This document shows, in pieces, positions 24,077 to 31,160 of a stretch of 64,000 nt of DNA (position 1 is its first letter; each line of letters starts with the position of its first letter). The position numbers and the translations under genes were made by a program. The notes beneath the pieces were generated by a model. That model saw nothing but the letters and a program-made list of their open reading frames with translations, had not been told where the DNA came from and did no database searches. Source of the DNA: Lentzea cavernae (GTDB lineage: Bacteria > Actinomycetota > Actinomycetes > Mycobacteriales > Pseudonocardiaceae); assembly GCF_014653695.1 (NCBI RefSeq), contig NZ_BNAR01000028.1, forward strand, positions 26,573 to 90,572. The letters are read 5' to 3'.

Positions 24077-24480
24077 AGACGTTCGAAACCATCGAACTCG
24101 AGTATTGAGCGTTGCCCGGATCAGCCGCCGCCAACCGCTGCCGAATGTCGAGACCGGCCTCGAAGCGCTCGTGTGCGGCCGCGCCGCGTAGTCGCCGGAA
24201 CCCGTTAAGCCAGGCGAAGGTGCCTTCGACCGGTCATCGGACTGCCCCCAGGCCGGAGCCGAGTCCGACGCCGCACCGGGCGACGCGGGGTGTGATGCCG
24301 CGAGCACGAATCAGACGCCGGTACTTGTCGTGGTCGTAGCCACGGTCGGCATAGATGCGGCGCGGCCGGCGACGTGACTTGCCGACCACTCACCGGATCG
24401 GTGGGACGGCGTTGATCAACGGATCAGCCGGGTGACGTCGTTGCGGTGGGCGCGAACCCGTTGCGCGACAACCCGACGAG
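24063..24480 (-). pseudogene. IS5-family transposase remnant
   Basis: Reading the minus strand across frames recovers the C-terminal half of an IS5-type DDE transposase in order: HRNDVTRL (from the G-N-R-N-D-V-T block), INAVPPI, then RRPRRIYADRGYDHDKYRRLIR with the catalytic Asp (ADRGYD), then GITPRVAR, and finally VEGTFAWLNGFRRLR, which holds the catalytic Glu region. At least one stop after IRL/PPIR, another before the V-E block, and one frame change break it. No terminal repeats are visible. It is a decayed insertion sequence near the right side of the element. Confidence 0.75.
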
Positions 24481-24614
24481 GACGCGGATGCCTCGACTTC
24501 GAACAGCCTTCAAAGCCTGGCCGCACGCCTCGATGAGGTCGATACTTCGAGTACTGGCGTGGAATTGTCTGGTTTTTCAGGTCAGACCTCGCGACCGATG
24601 CGAGAATTCGACGG

Positions 24615-25709
24615 GTGACGCAGGTGAACGCTGCGCGGCGTGTGGTGATCATCGCGTACAACGACGCGCAGATACTCGATGTGGCGTGTCCGAGCGGCGC
24701 GCTTGAAATCGCGAACAGCCATGGGGCTGTACCGCCGTACGCGATCGAGTTGGCGACGGTGACCGGGCGAGACGTGCGCAGTTCGTCGGGAATCGCGCTC
24801 ACCGGCGCACGACGTCTGGCTTCGGTGACCGGGCGAATCGATACAATGCTGGTCGTCGGCGGAGATGGGACCCGCAACGCGATGGCCGACGACGGGATGC
24901 TGACTCAGATACAGCGTCTCGCGCGGCGCAGCCGGCGGGTCGCGTCGGTGTGCACAGGCGCGTTCGTGCTGGCTGCGGCCGGACTACTCGACGGGCGGCG
25001 GGTGGCCACGCACTGGGCGTACGGCGATCTTCTGGCCGAACACTTTCCGAGAGTGACCGTGGACCTCGCGCCGCTTTACGTCCAGGACGGCAATGTCTAC
25101 ACCTCGGCCGGAGTCACCAGCGCGTTGGATCTGACACTGGCTTTCGTCGAGGACGACCACGGCCCGACTGTCGCCCGTGAGACCGCCCGTGAGTTGGTGA
25201 CCTATCTGCAGCGTCCGGCCGACCAGGCGCAGATCAGCATGTTCCTGGCCGGACCCCCGCCGGGCGATCGACAGGTGCGCGATCTACTCGGGTACATCGC
25301 CACGCACCCCGGCGAGGACCTGAGCCCGGCCGCGCTCGCGGCACGGGCGCAGATCAGCAGGCGGCACCTCACCAGGCTGTTCGTCACCCACGTCGGCACG
25401 ACACCAGCCCGCGCGGTGCGGGCCGCCCGTACCGAGGCCGCTGCCCACCTCGTGCGGGGCAGCGAACTGTCGCTGGCCGCGGTCGCGCGCCGGTGTGGGT
25501 TCGGGTCGGCGGAGGTGCTGCGGCAGGCGTTCCTCGACCACTACGGGATGACCGGGGACAAGATTCGCAGGATCGCGGACATGCCCGAACCACATGAGCG
25601 GAAAACTCCCCAGACTTCACGCCACGGGGGACCGGGAGTGAGCAGCGCTGGAAACGCCTTCGCCCAAGGGGATCCTCCGCAGAGATCGGGTGAGATCGAA
25701 GGGGTGTAA
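24615..25709 (+). CDS. GlxA-type AraC regulator with DJ-1/PfpI domain
   Basis: 364 residues from GTG. The N-terminal DJ-1/PfpI-like domain (about 9-180) starts RRVVIIAYNDAQILDVA and contains the nucleophile-elbow motif VCTGAFVLAAAGLL. The C-terminal AraC domain (about 225-325) has two HTHs: PAALAARAQISRRHLTRLF and LAAVARRCGFGSAEVLRQAF. The DJ-1 part of such regulators senses a small molecule and is usually not a peptidase. A 40-residue low-complexity tail follows. The target is unknown; a small secreted protein gene begins five bases after its stop and is probably co-transcribed. Confidence 0.92.
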   Translation: MTQVNAARRVVIIAYNDAQILDVACPSGALEIANSHGAVPPYAIELATVTGRDVRSSSGIALTGARRLASVTGRIDTMLVVGGDGTRNAMADDGMLTQIQRLARRSRRVASVCTGAFVLAAAGLLDGRRVATHWAYGDLLAEHFPRVTVDLAPLYVQDGNVYTSAGVTSALDLTLAFVEDDHGPTVARETARELVTYLQRPADQAQISMFLAGPPPGDRQVRDLLGYIATHPGEDLSPAALAARAQISRRHLTRLFVTHVGTTPARAVRAARTEAAAHLVRGSELSLAAVARRCGFGSAEVLRQAFLDHYGMTGDKIRRIADMPEPHERKTPQTSRHGGPGVSSAGNAFAQGDPPQRSGEIEGV

Positions 25710-25714
25710 GCATT

Positions 25715-26086
25715 ATGCTCATCAAGAAGACGGTGGCCGTGTTCGGCATGGCGTTGATCAGCCTGCTGGGCACGACAGTCGCCGCGAACGCGAATGACCC
25801 GTCCGCGGCAGCGCCGTGCCGACGGCCGGTGGACTCCGTTTCGGTGCATGGTCGCTGGATCCACCTCTGGTTGTGCGACAACGGGTGGCACGGGCAGATC
25901 ACGCACGGAGCTACCGGCGACACGGTCTGGCTGGAGAGCGCGGCTGGCACGGTGACGGGCGCCCGGAAGATCCCGTCCGGCGCCACGTCGGCGAACACGA
26001 CCACGGTAGGTCAGTGGGGTGGGCCGTGGCGGGCCTGTGGGCGCGCTTTCAACGCCCCGGAAATCAGGTGCACCGCGCGCAACTGA
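25715..26086 (+). CDS. Small secreted protein (DUF2690-like)
   Basis: 123 residues. The signal peptide (1-26) ends in AANAND. The mature part holds four Cys (APCRR, LWLCDN, RACGRA, IRCTAR) that could form two disulfides, and Trp-rich strands (GRWIHLWLCDNGWHGQI). It resembles small exported DUF2690-like proteins of actinomycetes. It lies five bases downstream of the GlxA-type regulator and is likely in the same transcript. A hairpin follows the stop. Confidence 0.75.
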   Translation: MLIKKTVAVFGMALISLLGTTVAANANDPSAAAPCRRPVDSVSVHGRWIHLWLCDNGWHGQITHGATGDTVWLESAAGTVTGARKIPSGATSANTTTVGQWGGPWRACGRAFNAPEIRCTARN

Positions 26087-26096
26087 TTGACGCCGC

Positions 26097-26117
26097 GGGC
26101 TCTTCGAAATCGAGCCC
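26097..26117 (+). terminator. Hairpin after the secreted-protein gene
   Basis: GGGCTC (26097-26102) pairs with GAGCCC (26112-26117) around a nine-base loop, ten bases after the stop codon. Confidence 0.5.
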
Positions 26118-26322
26118 ACGGCCATCGCAGGAAACCCGCCGGGGCGTCCAGCCCCGGCGGGGCACCGGAAGCGTTCGCAGGACCCGACGTGCCACCAGAC
26201 GGTGAAGTCGTTGCGCTGCGGACCGCTGGCTTCCCACACCCGGCAAACCCACCGTCGTGCTCACCCACCACGGTTGCGGCGCGTCGATCCGGCTCCCTGC
26301 GCATCAGCGGCTGGTGATTTCC

Positions 26323-26362
26323 TGGGGCCTGGAACCCGACGGCCATTGGATTCCAGGCCCCA
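26323..26362. terminator. Strong 12-bp hairpin
   Basis: TGGGGCCTGGAA (26323-26334) pairs perfectly with TTCCAGGCCCCA (26351-26362) across a 16-base loop. It could end transcription from either side. Confidence 0.55.
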
Positions 26363-26578
26363 GTCAACGGCATCGCATCGGCTGTCGCCGAGCAGCCGCT
26401 GCGACAGGTGCGACTGAGCCATGACGAAGTTCCTTGACGCGTTGGTGGGCGGCTGGCTGAGCGATGGCTAGCCTTCTCGTGCTGCCTACCTGGACCCTGA
26501 CTCAGCTCAACGATGCCAAGGCACAACTGCTGATCTCGACGCGGAGCAGAGCCGTCGCGTACGCGCATCGGCTGCTCA

Positions 26579-26845
26579 TCAGCCCTGCCCATCAAGCAAC
26601 TTGTAGAGGTTGGTCCGATCCATGCCGAGTTCACGGGCGACCTGCGCTTTCGGTACGCCGTCCCCGATGGCAGCAGTCATCCGCTGAAAGCGCGTGCTGC
26701 GAGCCTTCTCAAGCTCTTTGAGTTTGGCGACTCGCTCGGCCTGAAGGACCGCTTCTTGTTCACGAATGCCCTGGAGCCGTTCGTTGAGCTCTTTCACCTC
26801 GGCCGCGCTCGCCCTGAGCAGCTCGAAGTGCTCGTCCTTGTTCAC
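26579..26845 (-). CDS. Small coiled-coil + helix-turn-helix protein
   Basis: 88 residues from a GTG with GGAGG eight bases upstream. Residues 1-50 form a charged helical coiled coil (AAEVKELNERLQGIREQEAV). The C-terminus is a Hin-type helix-turn-helix (GVPKAQVARELGMDRTNLYKLLDG), very like the DNA-reading end of resolvases and small mobile-element regulators. It is probably a DNA-binding regulator that acts as a dimer. Its targets are unknown. Confidence 0.75.
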   Translation of the reverse strand: MNKDEHFELLRASAAEVKELNERLQGIREQEAVLQAERVAKLKELEKARSTRFQRMTAAIGDGVPKAQVARELGMDRTNLYKLLDGQG

Positions 26846-27039
26846 TCGCCCCGCCTCCCGCTGGACCACCTGCCATGCTGACCGCGCAGGACCTGTGCTT
26901 CAGGCTGTAGAGGAGAGCATGAGTCCTCCACACTAGTGGGTTTGCTCTACGGCGAGGTTCTGTCACGTCAACGCGGTTCGCATAGCCCGCACCGACGATG
27001 CAGGGCCGAAACGAAGCTGTCCGCACGTGACCATCGATG

Positions 27040-27915
27040 TTAGAGGTCAAAATCGCGACGAGTCACGTCAGCAACACGACGGGCCGCCTCCCTGAGCGGC
27101 GCCAGAGAAGACAGCACTTCAGCAGCAACGCCGGCGCGTCGACACTGCTCACAGGCCTCCCAGAGGCCAATTAGGTGCGTGCACCGGCAACCGGCGTCGA
27201 CGAACGCCAACACTTGTTGCGAGTCCAGGCAACCATCTTGAGTGATCGACAGGAGAAGCTCCCGCAGACCCTCTTGATCACAACCGAACGTCGAGCCTGA
27301 TGAGCATCCCTGGTTGAAGTTCAGCCAAACGTGTGCGAATTCGGCGGGGATCAAATCCCATGTGGAGATCGTGTAGCCGTCACCCTGGTCGAGGGCGACC
27401 CTGAGGACCCAACCACCATCGCGCAGCAAGTACAGCTGCTGTGTCTCAGCCGGTCCAGCAGTAGTGTTGATGTCCCAGCTGATGTACTCGTCTTCGACGA
27501 CCAGGGGAGGCACGGTGTCTCCTTGGAAGCCGCAAATGATCGCCTCGTCTTCAGGCTCAGCGATCTCCTCCCCCACCTCGCCGAGGACGATCATGTTCGT
27601 CTCGGCCACAGTGGTCATCGCAGCACGAAGCAGTGCCGAGACCTCACAAATGTCCGATGACGCGGTCGACCGATGGGCCGACACACAGCTCAGCGCTCCA
27701 TCACGCAGCTGAATGACCTCCAGCAGAGTCAGGTTCCGGATCGAGTTGTCGTCCGTGCGGGCGTCAGCAGCGTGCGGCGCCTCGAATCGTCGACGCGCAT
27801 CGAACGTCTGCGCTTCCCTCTCGCCCCGATCTCCACTTGCGATCCAGTTGCTCACTGACGCACAAACGCGGACCTCGAACATTTTCTCATACCGACAGTG
27901 CTCACACACGACCAT
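27040..27915 (-). CDS. Hypothetical protein with Cys pairs
   Basis: 291 residues from ATG (a TTG 15 bases upstream is an alternative). The N-terminus begins VCEHCRYEK, a possible CxxC zinc knuckle. The middle is alpha/beta and acidic (WDINTTAGPAETQQLYLLRD, then WVLRVALDQGDGYTI). Near the C-terminus, GCRCTHLIGLWEACEQCRR gives a second cluster of four Cys. No known family is recognised. Base composition is somewhat lower in GC than its neighbours, consistent with transfer. It is not part of an obvious operon. Confidence 0.65.
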   Translation of the reverse strand: MVVCEHCRYEKMFEVRVCASVSNWIASGDRGEREAQTFDARRRFEAPHAADARTDDNSIRNLTLLEVIQLRDGALSCVSAHRSTASSDICEVSALLRAAMTTVAETNMIVLGEVGEEIAEPEDEAIICGFQGDTVPPLVVEDEYISWDINTTAGPAETQQLYLLRDGGWVLRVALDQGDGYTISTWDLIPAEFAHVWLNFNQGCSSGSTFGCDQEGLRELLLSITQDGCLDSQQVLAFVDAGCRCTHLIGLWEACEQCRRAGVAAEVLSSLAPLREAARRVADVTRRDFDL

Positions 27916-28135
27916 CTTCCCTTCGCGCAAACTCTTTCATCACCGACGGAAACGCGGACGAGTCCCAATTGGACTCAATGGTTGGCTTGAATCTGCAGGA
28001 CACATCAGACGACCGATGATCGATCTCGCAGACCGATCCGGAGGGGGACGTTGATCGTCGGAGAGCGCGGTCGTGAGCTGTGCACAGCAACGAAGTGCTG
28101 GAGGCAACGGCGAGCGGTTCGGCCGCGACGCGCGA

Positions 28136-28552
28136 TCACCCGTAGGTGATCTCGCCGAGGGTGGCGATTTGAACGATCGCGTCGAAGCCGACGCAGTCGA
28201 GCTGACAGAGCTCATCGGTGGCGGCGTCGTGACCATCGGCACGCAGCACTGCCGCGATTTGATCGACGATCGTGCTGCGGAGCCGGATCACCCCACGCTC
28301 CCGCACGACGCGCTCCATGGTCGCGAGCAGCTTGTTGTGGTCCAGCGTGAAGCGGTCGCCTGTCTCATCCTCGGTCAGCTCGACCGACCAGTCTAGAACC
28401 TCATCGGGAACGGTGTCGGTGCCGTCTCGCTCGACAGTCCTTTCGTCGATCACCGTCGCCCAACGCCAACGCATCTCGCCGGAGTCGAGCCACATGCACC
28501 AGGTGTCGTCTGGAGTCAACTGCGCAGTGTGCGATTCTTCCTGATCACTCAT
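28136..28552 (-). CDS. Hypothetical acidic protein
   Basis: 138 residues, strongly acidic, with a conserved-looking start (LTPDDTWCMWLDSGEMRWRW), a charged helix (ATMERVVRERGVIRLRSTI) and a C-terminal DELCQLDCVGFDAIVQIATL. There are no membrane helices and no known motif. It stands on the same strand as the two unknown genes at 28634 and 29476 and ends an apparent accessory cluster. Confidence 0.65.
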   Translation of the reverse strand: MSDQEESHTAQLTPDDTWCMWLDSGEMRWRWATVIDERTVERDGTDTVPDEVLDWSVELTEDETGDRFTLDHNKLLATMERVVRERGVIRLRSTIVDQIAAVLRADGHDAATDELCQLDCVGFDAIVQIATLGEITYG

Positions 28553-28633
28553 GTCTTCACTCCGTCCACTTTGGTGCGATGAGGGACGCAACAGATCGGG
28601 GAACAAAGCCCTGCTTCACATGCCGAACCCCAC

Positions 28634-29449
28634 TCAGGCTGCCGACTGGTAGCCCGTACCGGGGCATGCGGTCAGTTCGGGCAGGTGGTTGGACCGGAAC
28701 ACGTTCCACGCGCGTTCGGAGTTCGCGCGAGCATTGGTGCGGCCCTTGTCCAGGTTGCTCAAACCCCGTTGTTGCTCCGCTTCCTGGTTGAGTCGCTGGC
28801 GGACCAACCAGGTCACTGCCTGGACCTGGTGTGCCGCTACTCGGACCCCGTCCCGCGCGGACACCAGCTCTGCGGCTTGCCGGTACAGGCTCACCACGTG
28901 GTCGTAATGCCGGCGGGAGACCGATCCGTCTTTGCGGCGAGAACCGTTCACCGGTGCTGACGCGTACTCCGCAGACGTGAGCGCGTGGCCATAGGCCACC
29001 GATAGGGCGTGCCGGTCGATCACCACGTGCGGATCGTTCGGATCCTTGTCCCCGCCGAACTCGATCAAGTGCGCGAAGTCGCGGATCTTAGGGCCGACGA
29101 CGATGTCCTCATACCGTTCGCCGTTGAGCAACCGGTCTGCCGCGCGCTTCTGACCGGCCGACGCGAACATCCCGCTACCGGGCCCGCCGATCCCCTTGCC
29201 TTCGCGCAGAACCCGGGCAGCGTTGAGGACGTTCCCTATCCACCCCTGTTGCGGCGAGTAGATCGCAAGCATTCCTGCGCCTAGATGCGAATCTCCCCGC
29301 GCGATCACCGTTGCGACGTGGTGTGCATCGGAGTACCAGCGCAACCCTTGCTCGACCTCATCAGACGTCGCTTCCCCCCAATGCCAAAGGATGTTCTCGA
29401 TGCTGACCGGGTGGGCACGGAACCACGGGTGAGCGCTTGCGACGATCAT
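28634..29449 (-). CDS. Conserved hypothetical protein (DUF7178-like)
   Basis: 271 residues from an ATG with GGAGAG five bases upstream. The core reads GKGIGGPGSGMFASAGQKRA, then IVVGPKIRDFAHLIEFGG, VVIDRHALSVAYGHAL, YDHVVSLYRQAAEL and VQAVTWLVRQR. This pattern is that of a phage/actinobacterial family of unknown role that I believe is DUF7178; the name is from memory and may be wrong. Its preceding gene ends 26 bases upstream, so the pair is probably an operon. The helical organisation recalls HhH-type DNA-binding proteins, which is speculative. Confidence 0.65.
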   Translation of the reverse strand: MIVASAHPWFRAHPVSIENILWHWGEATSDEVEQGLRWYSDAHHVATVIARGDSHLGAGMLAIYSPQQGWIGNVLNAARVLREGKGIGGPGSGMFASAGQKRAADRLLNGERYEDIVVGPKIRDFAHLIEFGGDKDPNDPHVVIDRHALSVAYGHALTSAEYASAPVNGSRRKDGSVSRRHYDHVVSLYRQAAELVSARDGVRVAAHQVQAVTWLVRQRLNQEAEQQRGLSNLDKGRTNARANSERAWNVFRSNHLPELTACPGTGYQSAA

Positions 29450-29475
29450 GACGACTCTCCCCCGACCAATCTCGA

Positions 29476-29877
29476 TCACGCGGCCAGCGCAACGGCAGCC
29501 GGTACCGATGCCATTGCCGCGAAGTCGAAGACGGCCAGCTGACCTGTTCGCGCCGCAAGCTCGAACGCTTCGGATCGGTCAGGAGTCACGACGGACACGT
29601 CCAGGTAGGCGTTGCCAGAAGCAGGGTCACGCCAGCCCCCGAGGACTCGCCCAGGCAATGAGAGTGCTTCCCGCACCTGCCTCACGTACTCGGCTACATC
29701 GCTGCCTGAGACGCGTCCCAGATAAACGCGCTCATGCTCTGGATGAACAGCAACGGCAAAACCGATGCGGACGTCCGAACCATCCTGCGGATCGACCGAG
29801 AAACCGCCGTCGGGAACTGACAGGGCGTCCGCCATTGCCTGAATTCGGGCAGACCAGTCAACAAGGGTCATGGACAT
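29476..29877 (-). CDS. Hypothetical protein, partner of the DUF7178-like gene
   Basis: 133 residues from ATG 29877 (a second ATG lies two codons on). It contains DALSVPDGGFSVDPQDG, then IGFAVAVHPEHERVYLG and a strand-helix LDVSVVTPDRSEAFELAAR. It is soluble with no known domain. It lies directly upstream of the 28634 gene on the same strand. A 24-bp dyad at 30083-30106, about 200 bases upstream, may be its operator. Confidence 0.65.
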   Translation of the reverse strand: MSMTLVDWSARIQAMADALSVPDGGFSVDPQDGSDVRIGFAVAVHPEHERVYLGRVSGSDVAEYVRQVREALSLPGRVLGGWRDPASGNAYLDVSVVTPDRSEAFELAARTGQLAVFDFAAMASVPAAVALAA

Positions 29878-30711
29878 GGCTGTACTCCGATTTTTGAGCG
29901 AATTGCTGACCAAATGGCGACCGAAGCCTGTCTGGTGCTCGGCACGCGTCGCGCTCGAATGTGAACTGTGGTCGCCACGAACAAAAGCTGGAGTCGATAC
30001 GCCGGCCGAACCGGAGAAGCTCACGGAAGCGTCGTGCCCCGGTCCTCACCTCAGCGGTTCGAGATGTTGACTCCAAACTGTTGTGTCGACATGTAGAAGT
30101 AGACACCTCTGGTCAACACTTTTCAAGTCACTCGAACGTGGCGCATCAAAACATCGCCAGATTCCACCGAGAGCGTCGACACCGTATAGCGCGTCACGCT
30201 TCCGAAACCGCGGGGCACACCCCGCACGAAATTCGCTCGGGCATATGATTTGAAATCTCTTCGAGCGAGAGTGGGGTACAAAGAAATGTCGGGGCTCAGG
30301 GAATCGTGACCACGGAGTCGATGGGCACGACAGGCGATAGCCACCCAAGCCGACTGTTCAGACGCCTGTCGACCACCGAGTCGGGCGCCGCACAGGAACC
30401 CGAGAGCCGTCGTTGAGCAGCGGCTTTGCCAGCGCGATGGGGTTCCCGCCTAGAAGGAAGCAGTGTTGGACCGCAGGTTGGAAGCCCAGGGAGCCCAGGC
30501 ATCGGCACGGCGCCTCCGCGAGCAAGTCGCGAAGGCGCCGCATTGTTCAAGGTCCGCTCCGACCGTTTACATACGATCCAGCACTGCGAGAACAAATGGA
30601 TTCAGTAAACTTCTAAACCGCCGAAATCGCTGTTTCCAGCATCCTACACACACTTAGTCAGGCGAACTTTAATCGTCTGATCCACGCGCATAGATTTTAC
30701 CTTTCAAAGGA
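29878..30711. other. Long intergenic region
   Basis: 834 bases. Apart from the dyad at 30083-30106 I see no gene, tRNA or repeat. Base composition drops between about 30550 and 30720, consistent with promoters or a junction of horizontally acquired segments. Confidence 0.5.
30083..30106. promoter_or_regulatory. Imperfect 24-bp dyad, possible operator
   Basis: GTGTCGAC (30083-30090) faces GTAGACAC (30099-30106) across eight bases, with seven of eight pairs matching. It lies upstream of the minus-strand pair of unknown genes, in AT-rich DNA with TTGAC-like sequence on the minus strand. It could bind a dimeric repressor. Confidence 0.4.
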
Positions 30712-31080
30712 TCAAACGATGGGCTGATAGTGAGAGCACATCTGGTTACCAGGCGGCCCGGAGAGCTTCGGAGGGGTGGTCACGTAGTAGGCGTTGACCA
30801 CCACCTGCCCGACCAAGCGGAAGAACGGCACCTGGCCCCACGGCGACACGCAGGTCGTTCGAGTGTTCCCACCGCTCCAGTGGTACTTGATGAGAATAAA
30901 ACTGTCCGCGCAGTGGTAGTACCGCGCGGTGAGTTCTCCGACAGGCTGCGGCAGCGGAATGAATCCGCACCCCGGCGCCGGCACGATCCTGGCGTGTGCG
31001 TTGGCATCCGGAGCGCTGGACATTGCGGTTCCGAGGAACATGCCCACGGCGCAGAGCACGTTGGTGAGTCGACTGCTCAT
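30712..31080 (-). CDS. Small secreted protein (DUF6355-like)
   Basis: 122 residues with a signal peptide (1-28, ending PDANAHA). The mature part has four Cys: APGCGFI, YHCADS, TTCVSPW, QMCSHY. The pattern C-G-F ... Y-Y-x-H-C ... C-V-S-P-W-G ... N-A-Y-Y matches small DUF6355-type exported proteins, which often sit near biosynthetic loci. It stands alone downstream of the Tad regulator gene, on the same strand. Confidence 0.7.
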   Translation of the reverse strand: MSSRLTNVLCAVGMFLGTAMSSAPDANAHARIVPAPGCGFIPLPQPVGELTARYYHCADSFILIKYHWSGGNTRTTCVSPWGQVPFFRLVGQVVVNAYYVTTPPKLSGPPGNQMCSHYQPIV

Positions 31081-31160
31081 GGAATTGTCTCCGATCTGGA
31101 CGGTGTTGGTGAAGCCGGAATCCGGCGGCCGACGGCAGGTCGTGACGCTGCCGCGCGTTC

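Larger units (their letters stand above)
26087..26578. other. Intergenic region with two hairpins
   Basis: 492 bases with no gene I can support. It contains two terminator-like stems (26097-26117, 26323-26362). A minus-strand open frame across it has no family motif and includes the second stem, so I treat it as chance. Confidence 0.5.

Noticed and set aside
24044..24307. Intact minus-strand gene in the IS5 remnant
   Set aside because: The longest open frame is out of register with the transposase motifs, which appear in other frames with stops between them.
26011..26634. Long minus-strand open frame
   Set aside because: It runs through a strong hairpin and the end of a real plus-strand gene, has no motif, and looks like an open frame produced by high GC.
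28685..28960. Plus-strand open frames over the DUF7178-like gene
   Set aside because: The minus-strand gene has a good ribosome site and conserved-looking core; the plus-strand frames are shadows.
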